60,182 bases of DNA. It comes from Melioribacter roseus. GTDB taxonomy: Bacteria; Bacteroidota; Ignavibacteria; Ignavibacteriales; Melioribacteraceae. A model generated the notes under the pieces. The model worked only from the letters and a program-made list of their open reading frames with translations, was not told the DNA's origin and ran no database searches. The position numbers and the translations under genes were made by a program. The stretch covers positions 1-60,182 of the forward strand of contig DYLP01000012.1 in assembly GCA_020722005.1 (NCBI GenBank). Reading direction: 5' to 3'. The first letter of the stretch is position 1, and each line of letters starts with the position of its first letter. This document shows positions 35,299 through 45,900 of the stretch, in pieces.

Positions 35299-36981
35299 TC
35301 ATTTAAAATAGCCGCTCACAAATACGAGCGGAGCATTCCAGTTAATTGCGATTTCATTTGAAGACCAACTTCCAGTATCGTCTACGAAACAGAGTGCAGG
35401 GGGAGTATTTTGATTAAACAATTTTTGTAAGACGGGGTCTTGCAAATTTTGATTCGGACCGCCTGACAATAGTCCTGGCACAGGCTCTACAATTCCGTCC
35501 GATGCACTGGGTCGATGATGCGGATTGCGAACGTAATCCGTACCGATTCCGGTAACAAACGAAATTTTATGGGCGTTCGCTCCTAAAATGTAATTAAGCT
35601 GTTCCAATGCTAAGTTGTAGAAATTTTTCTCTCCCGTTATTTCGTTAGCAATTATTAAAATGAGTGCATTGTTCAAAACATCAGAATTAGAACCCCATCG
35701 ATATTCGCCGGGCAATATTGTAACACCGTAACCGTCTTTATTACTTTTGGCCAAAAGGTATTCTGAATAAACCAGCAATTCAGCTTTGATTTTATCCGTA
35801 ATTTCATCTGGAATATTTCTCTTAGAACTATTTATTAGAATTGTGAAATAAGCCAGGTCATTCAATTGCGACCAGCTTATCGATTTAAAGTGAAAATTAT
35901 TTTTGCGGGCATATTTTGTAAAATAATCGAGATATTCCTTGTCGCCTGTTGTTATAAAGAGTTCTGCGGCAGCCCACGCTCTTTCATCTGAATCATCGTT
36001 GTCGCCATATTCACCAGTAACTGTACCAACGGGATTTTTAAATCCTCCCGTCGGTATTATTTCCGGATTGTTCGATAAAAATTGCCAGGCAGAAATTGCT
36101 GTATTCAAATATTTCTTTGCAAGATCTTTGTTATAGTCACTTATTAATCGGGAAGCCTTAGCTAAGATGGCTGCAAAATCGGCGGTTGCAGTGGACGATA
36201 TTTGATAAATCAAACGTCCCGACTTAACGTCTTTATCGGGCATAATGAAATCTTCGAATTTTCCTTTTGTAACTTTAGTAAAAACCGCGCCGTCCTCTCT
36301 CTGCATTTTCAGCATCCAGTTGATTTCAAAAATAGCTTCGTCTAAAATGTCGGGAATACCGTTACTGCTTTCTGGAATATTCAAGATATCGCTCAGGAAT
36401 TTGGCGGGGAAAAATTCGTATGCCATCAATAAAGTGCCGACGGTAACTCCAGCATTCACAACATATTTACCATAGTCGCCCGCATCGTGCCATCCACCTG
36501 TTACATCTTTAAAACCAGAACCAGCTAACGGATGAAAATTAGCGTCTTTTGTATGACATTTTCCGTGAGCATATTCTCCGGCATATTTACCTTCGAGGTC
36601 TATACCGCATCTTTGAAAATAATACGATTTTAATGACGCATTAAATAAATCATTATAAACGGTATCTGATATTTCGAAAGTCGGTGATTTTTTTCCATTT
36701 GCAAGCACAATATAATATTTACCCGGAGTATCGAAACCGGAAAAGTCTCCTTTATAAATATCCATCCCTGTAGCTGGGTCGTTTTTTACTTTTAATTCAA
36801 TTGCTCCTTTAAATACTAACTTGCCGCCGAGAACATCACGTAGAAAAAATGAATCGGCTGGTTCGTTTATAAAAAAATACTTTGGCGCATCGATTAAAAA
36901 TCCCACCTGATTAATCGAAAAGTCGCCAGCCTTCGTTAAAAATGAGATAAAGAAGAAGAGGATAAATGCAAACTTTTTCAT
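35299..36981 (-). CDS. GH9 endoglucanase
   Basis: Hydrolyses cellulose or mixed beta-glucan with inversion. 560 residues: signal peptide 1-18, an N-terminal CelD-type immunoglobulin-like domain (about 20-105, INQVGFLIDAPKYFFI), and the (alpha/alpha)6 GH9 barrel. The Asp pair D166/D169 is in GGWHDAGDYGKYV, HHRPSASDG precedes the last third, and the acid E543 is in SSNEIAINWNAP. It ends at that point without sorting tail or extra module, so it is probably periplasmic or loosely surface-held. First gene of the minus-strand beta-glucan cluster. Confidence 0.95.
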   Translation of the reverse strand: MKKFAFILFFFISFLTKAGDFSINQVGFLIDAPKYFFINEPADSFFLRDVLGGKLVFKGAIELKVKNDPATGMDIYKGDFSGFDTPGKYYIVLANGKKSPTFEISDTVYNDLFNASLKSYYFQRCGIDLEGKYAGEYAHGKCHTKDANFHPLAGSGFKDVTGGWHDAGDYGKYVVNAGVTVGTLLMAYEFFPAKFLSDILNIPESSNGIPDILDEAIFEINWMLKMQREDGAVFTKVTKGKFEDFIMPDKDVKSGRLIYQISSTATADFAAILAKASRLISDYNKDLAKKYLNTAISAWQFLSNNPEIIPTGGFKNPVGTVTGEYGDNDDSDERAWAAAELFITTGDKEYLDYFTKYARKNNFHFKSISWSQLNDLAYFTILINSSKRNIPDEITDKIKAELLVYSEYLLAKSNKDGYGVTILPGEYRWGSNSDVLNNALILIIANEITGEKNFYNLALEQLNYILGANAHKISFVTGIGTDYVRNPHHRPSASDGIVEPVPGLLSGGPNQNLQDPVLQKLFNQNTPPALCFVDDTGSWSSNEIAINWNAPLVFVSGYFK

Positions 36982-37113
36982 AATATGCCCCGTGAAATCT
37001 GGTATTAAACTTTATCCAAAAATAATTAAAATTATCGAAAATATGTCAATGAACTGCAATGCTTTATGGAGACGAACAAGTTTTCATTACGAAAGAAGGA
37101 GTTAATAAAAAAT

Positions 37114-37148
37114 CGGCGTGATATGCCTCAAGCAGGACATACACGCCG
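37114..37148 (-). terminator. Rho-independent terminator of the GH13 amylase gene
   Basis: On the minus strand the sequence CGGCGTG ... CACGCCG forms a 7-bp GC-rich stem, extended by four more pairs after a bulge, and is followed directly by ATTTTTTATT. It begins about 50 bases after the amylase stop codon and closes the alpha-glucan locus. Confidence 0.8.
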
Positions 37149-37198
37149 CAAATGAATTGCATACCTTTGGGGCTATATTGGTGACCCGGTAACAGAGA

Positions 37199-40063
37199 TT
37201 ATTTAATTAATACGACCTTCTGCGTTTTAATAAATCCGTTCAGATTGTAATTGACGAAATATGTACCACTCGTTAAGCCTAACTTGTCGGCATTCAGATA
37301 ATATGAATGTTTGCCAGAGGATTGATTCTCGTCGATAAGAACGCCAATTTCCTGACCGAGGATATTATATAATTTAACTACAACTCTTCCATTTGTTGGC
37401 AGAGACCATTCCAGTGTAGTGCCGGGATTAAAAGGGTTCGGATAATTTTGACTGACAGTAAAATCTTTTGTTATGCCATTTATCTCAGTTTCCGTCTTTG
37501 TAATAATTTCCTTGCCATCATACGGTGCGGGCAATTTTACTGATGTGTACAGATGGAACTCGCCTGGTTGTAGACTGACGAACATACTCTCGTTTCCCAC
37601 CAATAAGCTATCGCCTGTAAAATAGTCGTACCAGTAACCGTTCTGTGGAAAAGAAAAATTAGCCGAGCGAGAAACTACGTCGAAATTGCCGATAATTTTC
37701 ACATTCATTGCCGAATCTAAAAGAGTAATTTCTTTTGTCGCTCCGGTTACATTCATGTTAAAATTATCCGTTGAAAAGACCGAATAATTTTTTTTCAATT
37801 TTATTAGTTTTGCAAAAAAGCGGAAAAGTTTCTGACGTTCTGATTGCTGGGGTTGAGTATAATAGTCCCATCGAATCGGCTTTTCTCCAAGTCTACCATT
37901 AAAATCAATTGAATAATCGTAACCGAGTTCTTCAAACTGCCACAACATTTTAGGTCCTGGAACGGTAATAAAAAATGCAGCTGCTAATTTTATTCTCGAA
38001 AGGGCATAATTCAATTTTTTAATATCGTAAGCGCCGGAAGAATTTCCCCAATTTAAATTTTTATACATTAGTCTTTCTTCATCGTGACTTTCCATGTATC
38101 CGACCAGATACGGCTTTGAAAATCCCCGTGTTTTATAAGAAATTCTATTGAAATTCGACTTGCCGCCATCATTCCATCCCATTGTAGCTTCTGAATAATT
38201 ATAATTCAGATTGCCCCAGGGCATCATTCCATAATCGGAAAGCTCTCTTTCTTCTTTATCATCCGCAAAATGTTCAAGGATAACATAGGCTTCAGGGTGA
38301 AATTCCCATACTTTATCAGCCATTCTTTTCAATATTTTAATTCGCGCTGCATCATAGCTGCCGCCGTCACCCGGAGTGTTTGTAAATCCCTTTGTAAAAT
38401 CGAATCTAAATCCGTCAACCTTAAATTCATTCAACCAGTAGGAAGTCACTCTATCAACATAATACTTTGTATGATTGCTTTCGTGATTGAAATCGTAACC
38501 CCATGAAAAGACCGGATTCGGCGATACCTGATTGAACCAGGGACTATTGGCAGCAGGTCTTCCCTGCGTGGTATCCCAGTACATTCTCACCATCGGGTTT
38601 AATCCGTATACATGATTTAACACTACGTCTAAAATCACTGCAATATTGTTGGAGTGGCAAGAATCAATTAATTCTTTCAACTTTTCTGCAGGACCATAAT
38701 ATTTATCTACAGCAAAATGCATCATAGAATTATATCCCCAACTCGAATTGCCTTCGAATTCCATAATTGGCATAAGCTCAATTGCATTGATTCCAAGTTT
38801 TTTAAAGTAACTGATTGTATCTATTAATGTTTCGAAGCTATGAGTCTGTACAAAATCTCTTACAAGCAATTCATAGATAACCAGTTTCTCTTTGTACGTT
38901 TTTTTAAATTCCGTTACCTTCCAATTATAACTTTTCGGAGTTGTGTTAAAAACTCCCACAATATTTTCAGTTTTACCGTAAGGATATGCTTTCAAGTTCG
39001 GATAAACTGTAGCGGGGATGTAAGAGTCGTTCCAGGGGTCGAGTATTTTTTCGGAATAAGGATCGGGTATTCTAATACTACCGTCCACCAGATATTGAAA
39101 TGCATATTCGTTTCCGGGTGCAAGATCGTTTAATTTTATCCAGTAAATAACGCTGTCGGGTCGCACTTCATATTTATTCATCAAATAATTGTTATCGACT
39201 TTCCAGTCGTTAAAGTCGCCCAGGACATAAATAAATTTTTTATAAGGTGCGAACAGTACAAGATAAATTCCGTCTTCCTTATAATTAATTCCGTGTTGAA
39301 GGCCTTCGGGGAGTTGCATTTCAGGAATTTGTGGTACATTTACAACGGCGAACTCAGCTGTATCTTTTAAGCCAGTAACGTCTTCTGCAATAATTTTAAC
39401 ATAATTTGTATTTTGTTCAGGTATGAATGTATACTCAATTGAATCGGATTCGATCTGGCTAATTAGTTGATTATTAATAAATAAACGTATATGTCTTGTT
39501 GTAGTACCGATTGCGGCAGTTTTTGCAGAGATCAATACCGATTGATTATTTATGGTAAAATAGGGTGAGCGCATCGGGTCGCCGAAATAGTTATCAACTT
39601 TTGGTGATTTTACTACAACAGTTATTCCGGGGTCATAAATCGGTACAAAGATATCTTCGGTTTGTTTTGAACCGTCGCTGCTACGGAGGACAAAACAGAG
39701 TTGGATAATATCCAATGAAGAATTACTTACATTATAAAACTTTCTCGGGTTTTCGATCGTAATCCGATAGACGTTTTCTGCTATTCTATTGAGTTTTGGT
39801 TGGACTGAATTATTACCCCAATTGCCAATCACATTCTGCCATGCCGTTACCTTCCCGTTATTATCTCTTAACGTAACGCCGGTATGGGCGTAGACATCTC
39901 CTTGATAACCTGCAATTTTATTTTGATGAGTAGCATTGGTTACATCAAAAGTGATTGTAATCGTGTCGGTTTGAGTTGGGTACTGAGGGACAGTAGTAAA
40001 CAAAGTTTGAGAAAACAGACCGCTTTGAAATAAAAATAAGAGAATAATTATTCTGAGTTTCAT
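37199..40063 (-). CDS. Secreted GH13 alpha-amylase with CBM48 and type IX sorting domain
   Basis: Cuts starch or glycogen outside the cell. From the ATG at 40063 it is 954 residues; the frame opens earlier at 40162 but the later start gives a clean signal peptide (MKLRIIILLFLFQSGLFSQ). Modules in order are an N-terminal beta domain of unknown family, an immunoglobulin-like segment, CBM48 (LVLFAPYKKFIYVLGDFNDWK), the GH13 barrel with nucleophile Asp in DGFRFDFTKGF, acid Glu in VILEHFADD and third Asp in ESHDEERL, and a C-terminal type IX sorting domain (SQNYPNPFNPGTTLEWS). It is separated from susE by a strong palindrome. Confidence 0.93.
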   Translation of the reverse strand: MKLRIIILLFLFQSGLFSQTLFTTVPQYPTQTDTITITFDVTNATHQNKIAGYQGDVYAHTGVTLRDNNGKVTAWQNVIGNWGNNSVQPKLNRIAENVYRITIENPRKFYNVSNSSLDIIQLCFVLRSSDGSKQTEDIFVPIYDPGITVVVKSPKVDNYFGDPMRSPYFTINNQSVLISAKTAAIGTTTRHIRLFINNQLISQIESDSIEYTFIPEQNTNYVKIIAEDVTGLKDTAEFAVVNVPQIPEMQLPEGLQHGINYKEDGIYLVLFAPYKKFIYVLGDFNDWKVDNNYLMNKYEVRPDSVIYWIKLNDLAPGNEYAFQYLVDGSIRIPDPYSEKILDPWNDSYIPATVYPNLKAYPYGKTENIVGVFNTTPKSYNWKVTEFKKTYKEKLVIYELLVRDFVQTHSFETLIDTISYFKKLGINAIELMPIMEFEGNSSWGYNSMMHFAVDKYYGPAEKLKELIDSCHSNNIAVILDVVLNHVYGLNPMVRMYWDTTQGRPAANSPWFNQVSPNPVFSWGYDFNHESNHTKYYVDRVTSYWLNEFKVDGFRFDFTKGFTNTPGDGGSYDAARIKILKRMADKVWEFHPEAYVILEHFADDKEERELSDYGMMPWGNLNYNYSEATMGWNDGGKSNFNRISYKTRGFSKPYLVGYMESHDEERLMYKNLNWGNSSGAYDIKKLNYALSRIKLAAAFFITVPGPKMLWQFEELGYDYSIDFNGRLGEKPIRWDYYTQPQQSERQKLFRFFAKLIKLKKNYSVFSTDNFNMNVTGATKEITLLDSAMNVKIIGNFDVVSRSANFSFPQNGYWYDYFTGDSLLVGNESMFVSLQPGEFHLYTSVKLPAPYDGKEIITKTETEINGITKDFTVSQNYPNPFNPGTTLEWSLPTNGRVVVKLYNILGQEIGVLIDENQSSGKHSYYLNADKLGLTSGTYFVNYNLNGFIKTQKVVLIK

Positions 40064-40203
40064 ACTTTCTTCGATATTGATTAGAAAATAATTCTTCGAG
40101 CTATTACTTCCTGCTTGCAGACAATTCATAGAGAATATTGACTTCAGGAGAAACGGGCTCATTATTCATTTTAGTCCAATTAACCTGATCAGCTTTAATA
40201 AAC

Positions 40204-40230
40204 GAAGGCTATCTCATTGAGATAGCCTTC
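40204..40230. terminator. Perfect palindrome between susE-like gene and amylase gene
   Basis: GAAGGCTATCTCA and TGAGATAGCCTTC form a 13-bp stem around a single base. It starts 14 bases after the susE-like stop codon (minus strand). On that strand it is followed by GTTTATTAAAG, a weak T-run, so it may be a terminator, an mRNA 3' stabiliser or a partial block that lowers amylase expression relative to SusCDE. Confidence 0.65.
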
Positions 40231-40243
40231 TTAAACATGTCAA

Positions 40244-41305
40244 TCAGTTTTTCTTTATCGTATAAGTAAGCTTAACAGGGTCGAACCGTATAGTATAATT
40301 TCCCGCTTCGGTTAGAGGAATATTATCGCCTCCGGGATTGAGTGTACCGTCGCCACCTGTATCACCATAGTTTAATGCCCAGTCATCGTTTGCTCTGAAT
40401 TTAAACTCGCCGGCATTAAAATCTGCTGTTATTTCCCATACTTTTCTTTGTCCGTTATAAAACATATCGACGTCTTGTGACCAATCATAAGGAGGCACGG
40501 CAGAACCGATAATTCCCCAGTCATCGGTTTTAGTAAGTGAAATTGTCAAAGCATCAACGTTCACATCAAATTTATATGTTCCAGCATCAACTACATAGTT
40601 ACCACCGTTTGGATCTAATATACCTGAATAGTCGTTACCCAATTTTGTTAATGTTCCACCATAATTTGGACCATTCCAGTTAGGCGAGAGAGTCACTTTG
40701 AATTCGGTAGTAGGATTATCGCCGTCTTTGAGACGGATAATTCCCTGATAGACCGAATTAAATCCGTATGAGAATAATCTGCCGTTTTCAGCACCTGGCG
40801 ACCAACCTTGATAAGATCCGGGGACATAAATCATTGGGTAGTTAATCACTGCGTCGTATGGTACAAATGTAGCAGACTTAACTTCTGAATAGACTGTTTC
40901 GACATTGGGACTGACAGAGGCTGCTACTCTGTAATAGACAGTCACATTTTCCCCAATGGAATAATTCCACGATAATATAAGTGTATTAATAGCGTCGATA
41001 GTAGCAGTTCCATTTAATTGTTGAGTTGTAATAAGATTTGCTACATTTTCTGAGAAATCGTTCTTCGGCGATAACTGTACTATATAAGTAATCGAAGCCT
41101 TGAAACCGAAATCCGCTTCGGACCAGGAGAATCTGACAAGACTGTCGGCATTATTAACATTAAATTGAACATTTAAAGATAAATTAGCCAATTCGGGCCC
41201 TGCAGGATTTGCACTTATAGTTGGTTCTGTAATATCCCGTTCGCACGAGATCATAAGAAGACCAACTAACACAATTATTAAAGTTGCTAATGTTATTTTT
41301 TTCAT
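40244..41305 (-). CDS. SusE-like starch-binding outer-membrane lipoprotein
   Basis: Lipoprotein of 353 residues; lipobox LLMISC gives Cys21. The N-terminal part (about 30-150) is the SusE immunoglobulin-like spacer, followed by two SusE/SusF-type starch-binding modules, the first near 155-255 (MIYVPGSYQGWSPGAENGRLF) and the second near 260-353 (WGIIGSAVPPYDWSQDVDM, FKFRANDDWALNYGD). Surface binding of maltooligosaccharides is inferred from the family. Follows SusD by 18 bases. Confidence 0.9.
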   Translation of the reverse strand: MKKITLATLIIVLVGLLMISCERDITEPTISANPAGPELANLSLNVQFNVNNADSLVRFSWSEADFGFKASITYIVQLSPKNDFSENVANLITTQQLNGTATIDAINTLILSWNYSIGENVTVYYRVAASVSPNVETVYSEVKSATFVPYDAVINYPMIYVPGSYQGWSPGAENGRLFSYGFNSVYQGIIRLKDGDNPTTEFKVTLSPNWNGPNYGGTLTKLGNDYSGILDPNGGNYVVDAGTYKFDVNVDALTISLTKTDDWGIIGSAVPPYDWSQDVDMFYNGQRKVWEITADFNAGEFKFRANDDWALNYGDTGGDGTLNPGGDNIPLTEAGNYTIRFDPVKLTYTIKKN

Positions 41306-41323
41306 TTTTATCTTCCTTAAATA

Positions 41324-42940
41324 TTAATAACCTGGGTTTTGAACGAGATTCGGGTTAGCGTTAAGATCATTTATTGGAATCGGATAAAGGTCTCGGTACG
41401 ATGGCGTCTGAATACCTTCTTTAACTTTTCCTTTCCACTGCCATACATAAGATCCATTACTAAATTGTCCAAAACGAACTAGGTCTGTTCTACGATGTCC
41501 TTCCCAGTATAATTCACGTCCCCGTTCATCAAGTATAAAATCGAGAGTAAGATCTGATGCCGTTATATTCCCGGAAGCATTTCCGTAAGCACGCTGTCTC
41601 AATGCATTAATATAACCAACCGCCGTTCCGATATCACCACCAGCGCCTCCTCTTAATACTGCTTCTGCATACATAAGGTAAGCGTCGGCAAGACGGAACA
41701 TCGGGAAATCAGTGCTTACAAATGTAGCATGAACATTGGGAGCGGGACCTCCGTTCGAGCTGATATTCTTAAATTTAGTAACACCGATTCCTTCTGTAAA
41801 CGTACTTACATTATTGATATCCCATTTCCAAGTTGATTTATCGAAAAAGAACATAGCTCTTTTATCAGGTCCCTGATATTGAGGATTGGAATTAAAATCG
41901 CTTTCTTTAAGATTAAATTTAGAAACGAAATTTTTTATCGTTCTTATACCGCCCCATCCACCGTCAATTCCATTCAACGGCATTCCTCCGCCATTGGAAG
42001 CATGCACAATAAAAGTCATTCCTCCGTATTGTTGTGTATTTTGTCCGTCGAATGTAATCGGGAAAATAATTTCAGGACTTGAATTATTGTCGGCAGTGAA
42101 TAGATGTTCATAACTGTTATCAAGAGAATATCCAGATGAAATAACTTTATTCAAATATGTAAGAGCGTCTGAATATCGTTCCGTTCCAGTATATACTTTT
42201 GCATTGAGATAAAGTTTAGCCAGCAGGAACCATGCAGCCCCTCTGTCTGCCCTTCCATATTCATTTTGTCGTGGAGAAACTAAATCATTTTCGATTTCTT
42301 TTAGCTCATTTTCAATATACTCGAAAAGTTCGGTACGTGTAATTCTTTTTGGGAAAAATGCTCCTGGCAAGTCATTTTCTGTAACAAAAGGAACATTACC
42401 GAACATATCGATAGCGTGCCAATATGAAAGGGCTCTCAGAAAACGAGCTTCGGCTTTATAAGTTTTCAATTCGGCCTGAAACGCACCTGAAGTAGTATCT
42501 ATTGCACTGTTGGCATTTCTAATAAACTCATTACAAATTGAAATTGTATAGAATATTCTTGAATATAGAGCGGAAATAAAGACATCATTAGGCGACCAGG
42601 TTTGCCAGTGAAAATCTTTTATTGTTGCATCATCCCATGCAATAATAGCTTCATCCGTCGATAGTTCCTGGAGGCCCCAGTACTGGCGAAGGTAGTTTCC
42701 AAAATTCTCGTCGATACCAGAAATATCAGGATTACCTCCTCCACCGCCGGTTTGACCGCTAAGTGCATAGCTGGCATATAGTTTAGCCAATGCCTTTTTA
42801 TATGCCGACTGATCCTTAAATACGTTATTCAATGTATTTACATTCGGATCTATTGGTTCTACATTCAAATCATTTACACACGATGTAAAAAAGAATGTAG
42901 AAATTATTAATGCCGATATAAATAAAGTAATTTTTTTCAT
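41324..42940 (-). CDS. SusD/RagB outer-membrane glycan-binding lipoprotein
   Basis: Surface lipoprotein of 538 residues that forms the lid on the SusC porin. Lipobox FFFTSC gives Cys21. Tetratricopeptide-like helices in the N-terminal half (YKAEARFLRALSYWHAIDMFG, AAWFLLAKLYLNAKVY) and the C-terminal RagB signature (PMFRLADAYLMYAEAVLRGG, ERGRELYWEGHRRTDLVRFG, LYPIPINDLNANPNL) are clear. It follows SusC by 24 bases. Confidence 0.96.
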   Translation of the reverse strand: MKKITLFISALIISTFFFTSCVNDLNVEPIDPNVNTLNNVFKDQSAYKKALAKLYASYALSGQTGGGGGNPDISGIDENFGNYLRQYWGLQELSTDEAIIAWDDATIKDFHWQTWSPNDVFISALYSRIFYTISICNEFIRNANSAIDTTSGAFQAELKTYKAEARFLRALSYWHAIDMFGNVPFVTENDLPGAFFPKRITRTELFEYIENELKEIENDLVSPRQNEYGRADRGAAWFLLAKLYLNAKVYTGTERYSDALTYLNKVISSGYSLDNSYEHLFTADNNSSPEIIFPITFDGQNTQQYGGMTFIVHASNGGGMPLNGIDGGWGGIRTIKNFVSKFNLKESDFNSNPQYQGPDKRAMFFFDKSTWKWDINNVSTFTEGIGVTKFKNISSNGGPAPNVHATFVSTDFPMFRLADAYLMYAEAVLRGGAGGDIGTAVGYINALRQRAYGNASGNITASDLTLDFILDERGRELYWEGHRRTDLVRFGQFSNGSYVWQWKGKVKEGIQTPSYRDLYPIPINDLNANPNLVQNPGY

Positions 42941-42964
42941 CTTTTTTTTTCCCTTTTTTAAATA

Positions 42965-45900
42965 TTAGTAGTTAAGGCTGATAGTCATCATGTATGTACG
43001 CGGACGCGGATAGATATTATTATCAATTCCGTTAACTACTTCAGGATCCAATCCGCTATACTCGGTAATTACGAATACATTTTGTATCGACAAACCAATA
43101 CGCCCGCCAATATTATTTCCGAACAACGAAGAAAAATTATAACCGACGCTAATAACATCCATTCTAAAGAACGAAGCATTCTCCAAATAGAAACTAGACC
43201 AGTATTGAGCAGTAGTAAAGTTCGTCTTTTTAACATCTGTTAAAATATTCGACAGGAATCCGCTTTGATTATAAATCTGTTGATAGAGAGCCCTGTTGGA
43301 AGCATTATTATTGTAGACATAATTACCCAAACTTAATCTGCCCGAGAAACTAAAGTCGAAATTTTTGTAATTAATTCTCGAGGAAATTCCAATCAGGTAA
43401 TCGGGATCGGGCGATTTCATATAATATTTGTTCAATTCGTTTCCGGCTACGTTACCTCCCTGCCCGCTTTTATCTACATAAAGACCTTCAATCGGATTAC
43501 CGTTCTGGTCGTATACCTGGGTAAACAAGAAAAATACTCGAGCCGGATATCCGACTATAAATTTCTGAACCGTATTCCCGACCCCACCAGATATACCACC
43601 CGTATTGACGCCGGGATATTCTGGATCGTCGGTCAATGTAAGTTTGGTAATTTCATTTTTATTGTAAGTCATATTGATACCAAAATCCCACGAGAAATCC
43701 GATTCTAGTATTGGAGTTACATTCAGTCCGAGTTCAATACCTTTATTTACCATCGAACCAACATTAGTCAATAAGTAGTTCGAAAAATTGCTACCTACCG
43801 GGATGGGAATGCTGTTCAATAAATTGTCAGAGTTATTCTTGTAAACATCGATTGAACCTGTAACCTGGTTATTAAAAATGGAAAAATCGAGACCTGCATT
43901 TAATGATGTGAGAACTTCCCACTTGATATTTGCATCATAAGCATCTGGTCGTAGTGTGGGATAAAACTGATCGCCGAATTGATAATAAGCCCCGGCAGTA
44001 CTCGAAGTATAAGTAGGAATATATGGATAATAATTACCTCCGATGTCCTGCTGACCGGTTTTACCCCAACTAATACGAAGCTTAAGTTCGTTTACTATAT
44101 CGGATTTACCAATAAACGGTTCTTCTGTCATTTTCCAGGCTACAGCAACAGCCGGGAAAGTACCCCATCTATTATTTTCTGCAAATCTTGACGAACCGTC
44201 GTATCTAATTGTAGCAGTAAATAAATACTTGTCTAATAAAGTATAATTTAATCGCCCGAAAAATGAGATCAAGAAATATTCGTTTTTATAAGGAGTGGTT
44301 CTTGCACCCGGGATAGTGGGATCCCAAGCGCGATTAGAATTTTCTCCTTCGTTATAAAAATGCTGATAAGAATATCCACCTGTGAAATCGAATTTATTTA
44401 TTCCCAATTCTTTCTTGTAATTCAAATAAAAGTCTAATAAACTATTAGTCTTTTTCTGCCAGTACTCTCTTATTTGATATTCTGGTTCTCTATAGGACCA
44501 CGAAGCTAATGTATCTGTAATGTCGCTTCCATCTGTCTTATAATAGTCGTAGCCCAAGTTTAATGTTGCTTTTAATCCCGGAACATACGGAATGTTATAA
44601 TCGAATTTACCACCTACAATATAGCGATTTGCATTCGACGTATTGTCACGGTATTCCAGACGAGCCACAGGATTATGGGTTGCTATATTATTAGGCAATC
44701 CATTAAGTGGATCACCAGAACTAAGTTCTGTCCATGCAGTATAACCACCATAACGAGTGTTTCCGTTTTTAATTGGTTGTGTTGGATCAAACTCTACAGC
44801 CGAACCAATTGCATCCGTATTCGAAAAATTATTACCTATCCAGGACGCAGTTCCGTTTATTTCCATTGTTAGATTCCCGTCTAACAAGGAAGGAGTTAAG
44901 TTAAGTGTTATATTTTTTCTATCGATATTGTTATACTTTAGGATACCATCCTGATATAAATACCCGAGAGAAAGACGGTATGGTACCGAACCTATTGAAT
45001 GACGAATACTAATATTGTGTTCTGTTTCAGGCGCCACTTGGTAGATTTCTTTTTGCCAATCGGTATTAGCATTCCCCAAACGTTCCAATGCAGCTGAAGT
45101 TAAACCATGATTTTCCACTCTGTCCTGGACCATTGCTCTGAATTCATCGCCATTGAATACGGATATATATTTGTAAGGAGACGATAATGAGAAATTACCC
45201 GTGTAATTAACCATCATTCTTTTGGTTCCTGCCAGACCCTTTTTAGTCTTGATTATAATTACACCATTAGAAGCTCTCGAACCGTATATAGCAGTAGCCG
45301 AAGCATCTTTAAGTATTGTAATCGATTCGATATCGTTTGGATTGATTGTCGAAAGTGGATTTGCCATTCCTCCTATACCTGTACTCTCCAGAGGAATATT
45401 ATCAATTACAATTAGCGGATCGTTATTTGCCGTAATAGACGAACCTCCTCGTATTCTAATTTGAGCAGCTGCGCCGGCTTCACCATTTAAAGTATTGGCA
45501 ATTACTCCCGGCGCTTTACCGATTAACAATTCCTGAGGCGACGTTATAACACCCTTATCAAAATCCTTTGCCGATATTGCCGCAACAGAACCGGTAGCAT
45601 CGGCCTTTTTAACCTCGCCATATCCAATACCGACCACTACAACTTCTGTCAATTGTTCAGCCTTCACATTCATTGCAATTTCCAGATATGTCTGGTCTAC
45701 AATTGTGATTTCTACTGTTTCGTAGCCTACACTTGAGATAACCAGCATAGAACCTTTTTTTACTTTTAATCTGAATTCTCCTTTTACATCGGTCGCCGTA
45801 CCGTTAGTAGTACCTTTTTCAATGATATTGGCACCAATTATTGGAGAACCATCTTCAGCATCCACAACTTTTCCGCGTAGTTCCCATTCTTGAGCATAAA

